Source: Desulfobacter hydrogenophilus
Lineage (GTDB): Bacteria > Desulfobacterota > Desulfobacteria > Desulfobacterales > Desulfobacteraceae
Reading direction: 5' to 3'
NCBI RefSeq assembly: GCF_004319545.1
Contig: NZ_CP036313.1
Coordinates: forward strand, 755,501-819,500
DNA length: 64,000 nt
Position numbers and translations under genes: made by a program. Below, piece by piece: positions 18,031-26,949 of the stretch. Every line of letters begins with the position of its first letter. Within the stretch, counting starts at the first letter, position 1. Under the pieces are notes generated by a model. That model was not told where the DNA came from and did not search any database. It worked only from the letters and a program-made list of their open reading frames with translations.

Positions 18031-18684
18031 TCATTCTTCCATTTTTTCCTGACCATAGGTTTTGAACTTCTCAAGCACGGTGTCCATCTCTTCATCCGTC
18101 AGGATGATGGGATTTCCAATACTTTTGGTCTGATAATAAATCCGGGCGACAAATTCAATTTCTTCAGCAATGGCAAAGGCCGTGTCTATGCTGCTGCCGA
18201 CGGCCACAAGTCCGTGATTGGCAAGCAGCAGAGCGTTATAATCTCCAATATGCTCGGCTACTATTTCAGCCAGCTCCGGCGTGCCGAATGTGGCATAGGG
18301 CGCCAAGGGCACTTTTTTCCCTGCAAACCCAACAAGATAATGAACGGCCGGAATTTCCCATCCCAGACAGGCCATGGTAACCGCATAGGGGGAATGGGTG
18401 TGGACAACAGCCTGTACATCCTTACGCCGGTGATAAAGGGAGAGATGAAACCCAAGCTCACTTGAAGGCTTGGCATCTCCATCTATGACATTTCCCTGCA
18501 TATCTGTGAAAACAACTTCATGGGGCTGTAATGCCGCGTACTCGACCCCGCTGGGACTGACGGCTACCTTTCCCGAAGACCTGTCAATAATACTTAAATT
18601 CCCACCGGTCCCCGTGGTCAGACCAGACGCCACCATTTTAAGACCAAAACGCACAATAGCTTCTCTTTCATTTTCCAGTTCCAT
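18031..18684 (-). CDS. Class II aldolase/adducin family protein (fuculose-phosphate aldolase-like)
   Basis: The ATG at 18684 follows GGAGG; an in-frame ATG four codons upstream overlaps that site. The 217 residues have the class II aldolase pattern: TGTGGNLSI near residue 25, the zinc ligands in VVHTHSPYAVTMACLG (HxH), a third histidine in LLLANHGLVAVG, and an acidic E in KPSSELGFHLSLY (catalytic Glu). Substrates in this family include fuculose-1-P, ribulose-5-P and methylthioribulose-1-P; sequence alone does not choose. Neighbours give no pathway hint. Confidence 0.85.
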   Translation of the reverse strand: MELENEREAIVRFGLKMVASGLTTGTGGNLSIIDRSSGKVAVSPSGVEYAALQPHEVVFTDMQGNVIDGDAKPSSELGFHLSLYHRRKDVQAVVHTHSPYAVTMACLGWEIPAVHYLVGFAGKKVPLAPYATFGTPELAEIVAEHIGDYNALLLANHGLVAVGSSIDTAFAIAEEIEFVARIYYQTKSIGNPIILTDEEMDTVLEKFKTYGQEKMEE

Positions 18685-18713
18685 AAACGCCTCCATAAAA
18701 AGGTTCCATATTC

Positions 18714-18800
18714 TTACGAGAAAGTCCGTATCCCGTTTTTGATCTGCCTTTGGATGTAGTCTGCCAAATCCTTATAAACAGACTTTCTTTTTTCTGCCAT
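18714..18800 (-). pseudogene. Possible GntR regulator N-terminal remnant
   Basis: A 28-codon frame starting MAEKRKSVYKDLADYIQRQI and ending NGIRTFS looks like the first helix of a GntR winged-helix domain (xYxxLAxxIxxxIxxG) cut off before the recognition helix. It lies directly upstream of the aldolase gene on the same strand, where a GntR regulator would be expected. It is too short to be sure. Confidence 0.3.
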
Positions 18801-18916
18801 ATCATCTGCTACTGTTTTAATATTATGCAGTACATGCTGGCCGGTGAAGAGTCAAGACACGGCTCCCCAAATTATTGGAAAAATGATTTTTTGCCCAATT
18901 TATTTAATCTGCGCTC

Positions 18917-19780
18917 CTAGTCTACCCGGACCCTTAAAAAAGAGGCGAATTTCGGCACCCCGTTTTTACTGAACCCATGATATTTAAACGTCACTGTTGT
19001 CCCAACGGCAGGGGGGGTGTTCCGAACCAGATCCGTGAACCCGGTCCCTAATTTGAAAATAACGCCGTTTTCCAGTTTCAACGTAAGTGAGCCCATGGCA
19101 TTTTCATATTTTCCCTTTCCCTTGTTAATACCAATGACAAGGCCTTCCATGTCCCGGAATTTTTTTACCTTGAAAACATGGGCACTTCGGCCCGTGTGGT
19201 AGGATATATTGGGATTTTTTACGATAACGCCTTCACCGCCCCTTGATTCCACTTCAATCAAAAAACGGTCCAAATCAGATCTATCTTGAATCAAAATCTG
19301 CGGAATCACCCTGACATGGGGAGCAGAATAGGATTTGAACCATTCTTCTGCCTTGTCAAGCCGAAGCAAAAATGTCCCCTTCTGGTTGGGCACTTCAAAA
19401 ATATGGTAATTTATTTTTTCCCACCCCGGGCCAGGCTTAGCATCGAGCACCACAGACTGGATAAACTCAAAATCCCCTTGTTTACTCCACAACTCACCAT
19501 CCAATTCAAAGGCAGGAAAATTTTTGATGAACCATGGCGGCGGATTAAGGGGCAGCCCCTTCCGGGTCAACAGGCGGCTGCCGTCCCAATACCCCCTTAT
19601 CCCATCCAATTTTTCGCTCATTACCCAGCCCTTAATATCTTCTTTTCCGGTATATGACCGGGCCTTCTGCAAATATAAATCCTTTGCCTGGCAAAGCGTA
19701 CAAAAAAAGAGGCTTACCATTGTTCCCATTAACCATATCCTGATAATTTTACAATAAGGATAGTTGGCAAAATCCGGCAT
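18917..19780 (-). CDS. ATP-dependent DNA ligase with signal peptide (LigE-like)
   Basis: The start at 19780 follows GAGGGG; an in-frame ATG at 19825 touching the modC stop is the alternative. Residues 1-35 carry a signal peptide ending near LFFCTLCQA. The minimal ligase follows: motif I SEKLDGIRG (nucleotidylated Lys), motif III-like FELDGELW, motif IV SRGGEGVIVKN and motif V VFKVKKF, then an OB domain. No DNA-binding add-on is present. Size and export signal match the LigE/Lig-B-like periplasmic ligases of Gram-negatives, proposed to act on extracellular or incoming DNA. It lies at the end of a molybdate transport operon, which is unusual. Confidence 0.85.
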   Translation of the reverse strand: MPDFANYPYCKIIRIWLMGTMVSLFFCTLCQAKDLYLQKARSYTGKEDIKGWVMSEKLDGIRGYWDGSRLLTRKGLPLNPPPWFIKNFPAFELDGELWSKQGDFEFIQSVVLDAKPGPGWEKINYHIFEVPNQKGTFLLRLDKAEEWFKSYSAPHVRVIPQILIQDRSDLDRFLIEVESRGGEGVIVKNPNISYHTGRSAHVFKVKKFRDMEGLVIGINKGKGKYENAMGSLTLKLENGVIFKLGTGFTDLVRNTPPAVGTTVTFKYHGFSKNGVPKFASFLRVRVD

Positions 19781-19824
19781 TAAGCCCCTCACTTTGTTTG
19801 ATTTGGAAATTAAAAATATCGGCA

Positions 19825-20988
19825 TCACCCTTTTATATTTAGGACCGCAGATTCATTTATGTTTAAACAGGCTCTAAAGGCTTTCGGAGATCTGCACCGT
19901 TTGCCGCACAAGGGGTGAAGCGCATCCGGCGAAAAGCAGACCCACACATTTTCGTACAGCTTAAAATCAAAAGGATATTTTGGTACCACTGCCTGAAGCA
20001 TCATCCCACCAATATCGACCGTGGTTTTTATGCCATGGCCGTTGCCTGTCTCGTTGACGATTCGCCCCTTGATTCGATTCAGTTTGCCATTAACAGGGTC
20101 GGTTTCTTTTTTCAACATAATTTTTTCAGGATGAATGCACAGGTTGATATCTTTAAGCTTTTTTTCAAGAATAGGATATTTTTTGACCCTGATCTCAACC
20201 GACCGCTCAACACCCTCATTACAAAGGCGTACGACTGCTTCACAGGGATTGATTTCAACGAGCGAGACGTTTAGAATGTTGTTTGCCCCTACAAAATGGG
20301 CGACAAACTCGGTTTTGGGATGAGAAAACAATTCATCCGGGGCCTCTCCCTGCTCTATCTTTCCATGATGGAGTACTGAAACACGGTTTCCCAATGAAAC
20401 AGCCTCTTCCTGATTATGGGTTACATAGATTGTGGTTATTCCCATTTCCCGCTGAATACTTTTCAGCTCCTCCCCTATTCTTTCCTTGGTAAGGGGATCC
20501 AGGCTGCTCATCGGTTCATCCATTAAAAGTATTTCCGGTTCGGTAACCAGGGTCCTGGCCAGGGCCACGCGTTGTTTTTGTCCTCCGCTTAACTGGTGGG
20601 GGAATTTATCTTTTTCTTTTTCGATGTTTATTCTGCTTAAATAATGCCCCACTCTTTTTTCAATCCTGCTTTTTTCAATCCTTTTAATCCTGAGACCGTA
20701 AGCGATATTTTCAAAAACGGTCAGGTGAGGGAACAGGGCATAGTCTTGAAAAACAAAGCCGATTTTTCTTTTATCCGGCGAAAGGCTGCTTACGTTTTGA
20801 TTTTCGATCAAAACATCGCCCTTATCCTGTTTGGCTAAACCGGCGATTATGGAAAGAACGGTGGTTTTACCGCTGCCGCTGGGTCCCAGCAGAACATGAG
20901 ATTCTCCCCTATTGACCTGCAAGTTCAAATTCTCCAGCACGGTTTGATTTTTATAGGTTTTCAGAATCTTTTTGAGTTCAATTTTCAT
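19825..20988 (-). CDS. modC: Molybdate/tungstate ABC transporter ATPase (first operon)
   Basis: A 387-residue ATPase: Walker A GPSGSGKTT, Q-loop VFQDYALFPHLTVFENIAYG, signature LSGGQKQRVALARTLV, Walker B LLMDEPMSSLD, switch VTHNQEEAVSLG. A C-terminal regulatory extension of about 140 residues (TOBE-like) follows, with VAHFVGANNILN at its start. It overlaps modB by 4 bases (ATGA type). It energises the ModAB partner proteins. The extended C-terminus resembles molybdate/tungstate (WtpC) or iron-type transporters, so the exact oxyanion is inferred from the binding protein. Confidence 0.85.
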   Translation of the reverse strand: MKIELKKILKTYKNQTVLENLNLQVNRGESHVLLGPSGSGKTTVLSIIAGLAKQDKGDVLIENQNVSSLSPDKRKIGFVFQDYALFPHLTVFENIAYGLRIKRIEKSRIEKRVGHYLSRINIEKEKDKFPHQLSGGQKQRVALARTLVTEPEILLMDEPMSSLDPLTKERIGEELKSIQREMGITTIYVTHNQEEAVSLGNRVSVLHHGKIEQGEAPDELFSHPKTEFVAHFVGANNILNVSLVEINPCEAVVRLCNEGVERSVEIRVKKYPILEKKLKDINLCIHPEKIMLKKETDPVNGKLNRIKGRIVNETGNGHGIKTTVDIGGMMLQAVVPKYPFDFKLYENVWVCFSPDALHPLCGKRCRSPKAFRACLNINESAVLNIKG

Positions 20989-21776
20989 AGGACATCCCTT
21001 CTTTTGGCCCTTGATTTAAATATCAGCAGCAAAGTAAAAGAAAATACAGTTAAAAGCAGGGCAATGGCAATTGAGGCCTTCAGTTCGCCCGACATGGCAT
21101 TCTGATAAATGGCGACCGTCATGGTTTCCGTTTTCAAAGGAATGCAACCGGCAACCATAGACGTGGCGCCAAATTCCCCCAGAGCCCTTGCCCAGGTCAT
21201 GACCATTCCCGCATAAATGCCATTCTTAGCCAGGGGGAGCATGACTTTTCTGAAGGTATAGAACTTTGACGCACCAAGAACCCAGGAGGCATGAGTTACA
21301 TTTTTATTGATGGACTCAAACGCCTCCCGGGCGGATTTGATCAAAAAGGGGCTTGAGACAAAGAGCTGGGCGATGATGATTCCTTTTTTTGAAAAAATCA
21401 GCTCAATACCGTGATGGGAAAGCATGCTGCCCAGTGGACTGTTTCCTCCCAAAAGAACCAACAGGGCCAAGCCGGCAACCAAGGGAGGAACGGCAATGGG
21501 AAGATCAACCAGCGTATCGAGTACGACCTTGCCTTTAAAATCTTTCATTGCCAATAAATAGGCAACCGGGATGCCTAAACAGCATGCCAGCAAAACCACG
21601 GTCAGCGATGTTTGAAAACTGATAATGACCGCCGACAAAACTTCTGAAGACCTGAACTGATTTGCCAATTCCGCCACTGAGGTCGTGGTGAACAGGGCAA
21701 CCATGGGAAGCACAACCAAGCATACGAAAATACCTGCAATGAGCGAAATAATCAAATCAAAGGAAAGCGCTTTCAT
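20985..21776 (-). CDS. modB: Molybdate/tungstate ABC transporter permease (first operon)
   Basis: 263 residues with about six membrane helices and the permease EAA loop (AREAFESINKNVTHASWVLG then ARALGEFGATSMVAG). The motif ARALGEFGAT is the standard ModB/CysT/WtpB mark. The gene begins one base before the modA stop region and ends overlapping modC, giving a tight modA-modB-modC order. Confidence 0.9.
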   Translation of the reverse strand: MKALSFDLIISLIAGIFVCLVVLPMVALFTTTSVAELANQFRSSEVLSAVIISFQTSLTVVLLACCLGIPVAYLLAMKDFKGKVVLDTLVDLPIAVPPLVAGLALLVLLGGNSPLGSMLSHHGIELIFSKKGIIIAQLFVSSPFLIKSAREAFESINKNVTHASWVLGASKFYTFRKVMLPLAKNGIYAGMVMTWARALGEFGATSMVAGCIPLKTETMTVAIYQNAMSGELKASIAIALLLTVFSFTLLLIFKSRAKRRDVL

Positions 21777-22538
21777 TCACTGTACCTTGAAGCCATGTTT
21801 GTTGAAGATTTCTTTGCCTTCAGAACTTAAAAGATAATTGACATATGCCGTTGCCGCCGGGTTATTTTCCGCCATCGGGCAAACCGGAATCATATTGATA
21901 ATATTATCTTCTTCGGGAATGTAAACAATTCTTACCTTTCCGGACTGGACTGCATCGGCTTTCCAGACGATGGCGGCATCGGCGTTACGTCCTTCGATCC
22001 ATAGCACCAACTGTTTTACGGTAACTCCCCTGGCCCTGACATGCATCGCAGATTCATCGAGCCCTGTTTTTTTAAATATTTTAGTAGAAATTCCACCGAT
22101 GGCACAGGCCTTGGTATCTCCCAATACGATTTTGTTGGCTGGATTAGAAAAATCATTAAGACAGGTTACATTGCTGTTTTCCCCAGGGGTGATGATTACC
22201 GGCGTGTGAAAGGCAAGTGGGGTATAATTTTTTATGTATCCGTTTTTCTTTAAAATTTTTGCCCATTTATCACTTCCCGGAATAAAGACGTCAGGGGTCT
22301 GCCCAACCAGTACCTTATTGCCCAGTCTTCCGCTTCCTTCAAAATCATACAGGACCTTTACCCTATACTGGTTTTCAAATTTTTTCCCAATTTCATTTAA
22401 CGGCAGTCGCATCCCTGCTCCGGCAAAGACAAGGATCTCTTTGGATTCGGTTTGGGGAAAAACATTGGAAGACATAAGGCAAATCCATATGCATAAAATC
22501 AAGATTTTATATTTTCCGAAGTTATTCAATGTCTTCAT
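21777..22538 (-). CDS. modA: Molybdate/tungstate-type substrate-binding protein (first operon)
   Basis: 253 residues with a signal peptide (KILILCIWICLMSSNVFPQ) and the extracellular oxyanion-binding fold: VFAGAGMRLPLNEIGKKFEN at the first binding loop, FEGSGRLGNKV, PGSDKWAKIL, VLGDTKACAIGG and DAAIVWKADAV. The order of loops matches ModA/WtpA-type proteins. It binds molybdate or tungstate in the periplasm for ModBC. A paired palindromic box lies about 190-230 bases upstream of its start. Confidence 0.82.
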   Translation of the reverse strand: MKTLNNFGKYKILILCIWICLMSSNVFPQTESKEILVFAGAGMRLPLNEIGKKFENQYRVKVLYDFEGSGRLGNKVLVGQTPDVFIPGSDKWAKILKKNGYIKNYTPLAFHTPVIITPGENSNVTCLNDFSNPANKIVLGDTKACAIGGISTKIFKKTGLDESAMHVRARGVTVKQLVLWIEGRNADAAIVWKADAVQSGKVRIVYIPEEDNIINMIPVCPMAENNPAATAYVNYLLSSEGKEIFNKHGFKVQ

Positions 22539-22722
22539 GTAAACTCCTTTTCAACCCTTCCATCTGAATAAATTTTATTCAAACGCTGTTTCTATCTAAC
22601 TAACATCTCAGTTATTTCAAGAAACATGCCATATAGGTATATTCAAAAACAAAATTTCATAACGATTCTGAATAATTAGTTTAAGTATCATTAATATTTA
22701 TAGGTATTTCTTGTATTTATTA

Positions 22723-22766
22723 TACAGATTTGTAAAGCAAGGGTAATGATACTACAAATTTGTAAA
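22723..22766. promoter_or_regulatory. Paired TACAnATTTGTA palindromes upstream of modA1
   Basis: TACAGATTTGTA at 22723-22734 and the perfect palindrome TACAAATTTGTA at 22753-22764, both followed by AA, are spaced 30 bases start to start (about three helical turns). Very similar paired boxes lie upstream of nifH and of the glutamate synthase genes. The pattern fits an operator for a dimeric regulator; the regulator is unknown. Confidence 0.6.
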
Positions 22767-23192
22767 AATATGGCTATTTGTTAGGCAAACGGCAGCCATT
22801 GCTCTGACCGGACAGTTGCAGGGTGGACACAAAAAAACGTGTTCACTCTACCTGGCTTTACTTTTTAAAAGCTTGATAGTCATCATAATAGTCCGGGATT
22901 TTGAATTACGTCATCTCTCTAAAGTTATTGTTTTTCTGTGCCTTTTGGGATAACCTGAAAAAAAATGAATTCCGATGGTATCTGACGATGCCTCCTCGGT
23001 GAAATAATCAGATCTCAATGATACCATCTGTATCGTTCATATTACACATTATACCGATTTTTCATAATATACTGATTGTACGGAGACGTCTATTTCCAAA
23101 AATATAATAAAAATCAAACGCTTAGCATAAATAGGTATAATGTCTATTTTATAAATCATGCGATTATTATGGAATTACAATAAGGAGATATT
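22767..23192. other. Gene-free stretch before the LytS-domain gene
   Basis: No coding region is supported here. The stretch is AT-rich and contains an inverted repeat GATGGTATC ... GATACCATC (about 22975-23030) that could form a long stem in the leader region of the downstream plus-strand gene. No riboswitch family was recognised. Confidence 0.4.
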
Positions 23193-23756
23193 TTGACAAT
23201 TTCAACTTTCATCGGTCTCATCAATAACGCAGCATTACTCGTTTCGTTAGTCTTAATCTATGATTTAGTTGTTTTGAGGCAACCAGGAGAAAAAGTGTCA
23301 TCAAGCCAAATTCTCATTGGCCTTATTCTTGGTCTCATTGGATTAGCGATAATGAAGAATCCATGGGAATTCCTTCCTGGTATAATATTTGATACGAGAT
23401 CTATTCTTTTGAGCGTCTGCGGATTGTTTTTTGGGATGGTACCGACTGTGACCGCTACAATTTTAACAGGAGGGTACCGGCTGTACCTTGGTGGTTCCGG
23501 AGCATGGACTGGATTTGCCGTTATTGTAATATCTAGTGCGGTAGGCTTAGGTTGGCGCCACTTTAGGACAAAGGATTTGGATTCGATTTCGAATAAAAGT
23601 TTGTATTTAATGGGATGTGTGACTCATGCCTTGATGTTACTTTTGATGCTGACTTTGCCAAGAGCGATTGCACTTGGAATTCTTTCAAAAATAACGTTTC
23701 CTGTGATGTTGATCTCCCCATTCGCTTATTTTGAAATCAGAAAAGCCAATTTATAA
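23193..23756 (+). CDS. LytS-type 5TM receptor domain protein
   Basis: 187 residues, nearly all membrane helices, with the 5TMR-LYT pattern: an N-terminal helix, SSQILIGLILGLIGLAIMKNP, the conserved acidic loop FDTRSILLSVCGLFFGMVPT, ILTGGYRLYLGGSGAWTG and a final helix ending FPVMLISPFAYFEIRKANL. In other bacteria this domain is fused directly to PAS, GGDEF or histidine-kinase output. Here it stands alone; a PAS-kinase gene that starts with a matching membrane piece (LIFPVGTILLGRLLINRR) lies 194 bases downstream, so the two look like halves of a former single sensor. AAGGAG precedes the TTG/ATG start region. Confidence 0.75.
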   Translation: MTISTFIGLINNAALLVSLVLIYDLVVLRQPGEKVSSSQILIGLILGLIGLAIMKNPWEFLPGIIFDTRSILLSVCGLFFGMVPTVTATILTGGYRLYLGGSGAWTGFAVIVISSAVGLGWRHFRTKDLDSISNKSLYLMGCVTHALMLLLMLTLPRAIALGILSKITFPVMLISPFAYFEIRKANL

Positions 23757-23950
23757 TCATGGGGAGTCATTATTTGCCTAAAAAAAGACAATCCTGAATA
23801 ATTTTAGTTTTTAATTCTTATATGGTTTGTTTTTTGCATATAAAAATTATGATTTTGCATTCCAAATATGACATAATTTTTCTGAGCAAGAGTATTATAA
23901 CACAATATATTGTGTGTAAAAATTAACAAAACACTAAAAAAAATAAGCGA

Positions 23951-26317
23951 ATGGGGAGGTTGATATTTCCTGTAGGAACAATTCTTTTAGGAAGGCTGCT
24001 CATAAACCGCCGAAATCGAATTAAATCAGAACAATTGCAACAAGAGAGCGAACAAAGGTTCCAACGGGCCATGAACGCGAGCCAGGATGGTGTATATGAT
24101 TGGGATTTAAAAACCAAAGACATCTACTATTCTCCGGGTTGGAAGCGTATGCTTGGTTATGAACCCGATGAACTTCCAAATGATTTTTCTATTTGGGAGG
24201 AATTAACACATCCAGATGATGTAAAAGCGTCTTGGACTATTATAAACGAGGTGATTGAGGGTAAACGTGATCGGTTCGAAATTGAGTCCAGAATGAAGCA
24301 TAAGAACGGTCATTGGGTTGATATTTTATCCAGATCGAACCTGTATAAAGATGATCTGAATGGCAAAGTCCGTGTCGTTGGGACTCATGTAGATATATCA
24401 GAGATTAAAAAGGTTGAAAGAAAATTAAAAGAAAGAGAAGAAGAACATGGGGCAATCCTTAAAACTGCCATGGACGGTTTCTGTATCCTTGATACTGCAG
24501 GCCGCTTTCTCGAAGTGAATGAAACCTATTGTGAAATGAGCGGCTATGCAGAAGAAGAACTTCTTCGCATGGATATCAGTTCCGTGGAAGATGTTGAGGA
24601 GCCCGCCGACACCGCCGCACACATGCAGAAGGTTCTGGCCGAGGGACAGGACCGGTTTGAAAGCCGCCACCGTCGGAAGGACGGGACAGTCTTCGATGTG
24701 GAGGTAAGCGTTCAGAATCGACCGTTGGACGAACCGCAATGCGTGGTCTTCATTCGTGACATCACCGCTCACCGCAAGGCCGAACAGGATTACCAGACCC
24801 TCTTCCGCGAAATGCTGGACGGCTTTGCCCTGCACGAAATTATCCTCGATGCGGCCGGAACGCCGGTGGATTATCGTTTCCTGGCCGTCAATCCTGCATT
24901 CGAACGTATGACCAGTCTGAAGGCTGTGGACATCGTGGGGCGCACCGTCATAGAGGCCCTGCCCAGCACTGAGCGTCACTGGATTAAAACATACGGTAAG
25001 GTGGCACTCACCGGCGAACCAGCACACTTCGAGAGCCATAGCGCTGAGGTTGGAAAGTATTTTGAAGTCACCTCCTTTCGTCCTGTCCCGGGACAGTTTG
25101 CCTGCATTTTTCAGGACATCACCGAGCGCAAAAAGGCCGAAGCCGAGCGGGAAAAACTTCAGACCCAACTCACACAGGCCCAGAAAATGGAATCCATCGG
25201 CAATCTTGCCGGTGGTATTGCTCATGATTTCAACAATATTCTATTCCCGATTGTTGGAATGTCTGAACTACTTCTCGAAGATCTACCACCAGGCAGCGGT
25301 GAGAGGGAGAATGTTAAAGAAATTTTTAAGGCAGGTAAAAGAGGCAGCGACCTTGTAAAACAGATTCTCGCCTTCAGTCGTGAATCTGAACATAAAATGA
25401 TGCCAACCCGAATTCAAAATATTTTGAAGGAAGTAATAAAACTATCCCGATCTACTATTCCAACCTACATTGAAATAGAACAAGACATTCAACAAAACTG
25501 TGGCATGGTCATGGCAGACCCATCCCAAATTCATCAAATCGGTATGAATATTATTACCAATGCCTATCATGCAGTAGAAGACACTGGTGGAAAAATTTTT
25601 ATTAAGTTGAATCAAACCGTATTGGATACCAATAAACTGCTTCAAACCGATCTGAAACAAGGTGATTACGCGGTTTTATCAATTTCAGATACCGGCCATG
25701 GAATGTCAAAGGAACTTAGCGGAAAAATTTTTGACCCATATTTTACGACAAAAAAGCAGGACAAAGGAACTGGATTAGGTTTGGCTGTGGTTTATGGCAT
25801 TGTCAAAGCGCATGGGGGAGACATAAAGGTCCACAGTGAAATTGGCAAAGGATCGACCTTCGACATATATTTCCCGGTGATGGAAAAAACGGATAGAACT
25901 GAGTCATTCATAGAAGTTGAAGCGTATCATGGAGGGAATGAACGGATTTTGCTGGTTGACGATGAGGAGTCAATTGCAAAGCTTGAAAAACGGATGCTTG
26001 AACGAATGGGTTATAAAGTCACCTCACGCTTGCACAGCGGTGAAGCCCTGGAAAAATTCAAATCCAGTCCATCCTTATTTGATTTAGTTATCACTGATAT
26101 GAGCATGCCAAACATTCCAGGAGATGAATTAGCACGAAAAATTAAATCTATAAGATCTGACGTTCCAATCATTATTTGCACAGGATTCAGCGAAAGAATC
26201 CATGAAAATAATTTTGAGCAAATGGGTATAGATGGTTTGTTGATGAAGCCAGTCGTGAAATCGGAACTTGCTAAAACTGTTCGAAAAGTGCTGGAGAAAG
26301 CCCAAGGAAAAATTTAA
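23951..26317 (+). CDS. Hybrid sensor histidine kinase with three PAS domains and a receiver
   Basis: 788 residues: a short membrane-like start, PAS1 (about 35-155), PAS2 (160-275), PAS3 (280-395), a coiled linker, HisKA with phospho-acceptor H in NLAGGIAHDFNNIL (about 425), HATPase (MNIITNAYHAVEDTGG, SISDTGHGMS, GTGLGLAVVYGIV) and a receiver (ILLVDDEE, VITDMSMPNIPG, IIICTGF, LMKPV). It should autophosphorylate and pass phosphate to its own receiver. No ribosome site is evident before the ATG, so the true start or the connection to the LytS domain upstream is uncertain. Base composition changes inside the gene: the PAS2-PAS3 part is clearly richer in G+C than both ends. Confidence 0.85.
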   Translation: MGRLIFPVGTILLGRLLINRRNRIKSEQLQQESEQRFQRAMNASQDGVYDWDLKTKDIYYSPGWKRMLGYEPDELPNDFSIWEELTHPDDVKASWTIINEVIEGKRDRFEIESRMKHKNGHWVDILSRSNLYKDDLNGKVRVVGTHVDISEIKKVERKLKEREEEHGAILKTAMDGFCILDTAGRFLEVNETYCEMSGYAEEELLRMDISSVEDVEEPADTAAHMQKVLAEGQDRFESRHRRKDGTVFDVEVSVQNRPLDEPQCVVFIRDITAHRKAEQDYQTLFREMLDGFALHEIILDAAGTPVDYRFLAVNPAFERMTSLKAVDIVGRTVIEALPSTERHWIKTYGKVALTGEPAHFESHSAEVGKYFEVTSFRPVPGQFACIFQDITERKKAEAEREKLQTQLTQAQKMESIGNLAGGIAHDFNNILFPIVGMSELLLEDLPPGSGERENVKEIFKAGKRGSDLVKQILAFSRESEHKMMPTRIQNILKEVIKLSRSTIPTYIEIEQDIQQNCGMVMADPSQIHQIGMNIITNAYHAVEDTGGKIFIKLNQTVLDTNKLLQTDLKQGDYAVLSISDTGHGMSKELSGKIFDPYFTTKKQDKGTGLGLAVVYGIVKAHGGDIKVHSEIGKGSTFDIYFPVMEKTDRTESFIEVEAYHGGNERILLVDDEESIAKLEKRMLERMGYKVTSRLHSGEALEKFKSSPSLFDLVITDMSMPNIPGDELARKIKSIRSDVPIIICTGFSERIHENNFEQMGIDGLLMKPVVKSELAKTVRKVLEKAQGKI

Positions 26318-26342
26318 TTTTCAGTATAACGGCCATGGCCGC
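26318..26342 (-). repeat. End fragment of the two-stem repeat family
   Basis: TATAACGGCCATGGCCG matches, in reverse, the right end of the dispersed repeat (CGGCCATGGCCGTTAT) seen between nifD and nifK. Only the last 20 or so bases are recognisable. It lies directly after the sensor kinase stop and before the nifV fragment. Confidence 0.45.
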
Positions 26343-26373
26343 CCCCGGACTATGCCTATGTTGGCGTTGAAAA

Positions 26374-26505
26374 TTATTGTCTAGTGCACAATGTCCGGTG
26401 ATAGATGGACTCCAGCAGCTCCGGCGTTACGGGCTTGTTGCCTGCGGCAGCCGCAGCCCGGACCTGGGGCAGTAACCTTTGGGCGGCATCTGCATCAATA
26501 TTGGC
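26374..26505 (-). pseudogene. nifV: 3' fragment of a second nifV (homocitrate synthase) copy
   Basis: The minus strand reads NIDADAAQRLLPQVRAAAAA, GNKPVTPELLESIYHRTL, CTRQ and TAA. This is the last 43 or so codons of homocitrate synthase and differs from the intact gene at 33040 by about five bases over the central 100. Homology stops at about 26505, where unrelated sequence begins. There is no start codon or ribosome site. It is either the trace of a duplicated nif segment or the remains of a former second nifV. Confidence 0.85.
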
Positions 26506-26655
26506 AGACTTCCAGGTACACCATACATAATTCGACGCCAAGGCCCTGAATAAAGCCTTACCTGCAAATTATCAGTGACCTAGTGGGTCAGTTGATAAAA
26601 AGGAAACTGCTCCCCTATGATGCCCCGGCTTTCATCGGGGCGGCTGGTTCTATAT

Positions 26656-26856
26656 TCAAGGTTCTATCCATTCATCGTCATGTTCAAATTTTACAGCCAC
26701 GAGATCGCTGGAAGAATCGCTACTCTCACCCTCTGTGATGCAGATGCTACCAAATCCGTAACCAGCGTATTCTGTAGCTTCTTTTTCTGCTTCACCCAAG
26801 GTTTTTGCGTTTGAAATAAAGGATATGCCTGTTTTATAAATGATTTTATAAGTCAT
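26656..26856 (-). CDS. Small acidic hypothetical protein
   Basis: 66 residues from ATG 26856 (preceded by AAGAAGAG) starting MTYKIIYKTGISFISNAKTL and ending EHDDEWIEP. It is acidic, with a serine-rich middle (ESSDSSSDL). I do not recognise the family. Composition is protein-like and the ribosome site is reasonable, but neighbours are remnants, so expression is uncertain. Confidence 0.45.
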   Translation of the reverse strand: MTYKIIYKTGISFISNAKTLGEAEKEATEYAGYGFGSICITEGESSDSSSDLVAVKFEHDDEWIEP

Positions 26857-26949
26857 TTTTCTCTTCTTTATATTTTTAGGGTGCTTTCTTATCAACCTTT
26901 TAAGTGTGTTATATGTACTTAAAAGCTTGGAAATCCGGGGACATCCACC

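Noticed and set aside
22539..22722. Molybdenum-cofactor riboswitch upstream of modA1
   Set aside because: The leader is AT-rich and lacks the conserved stems of that riboswitch; no such structure was seen before moeA or modA2 either.
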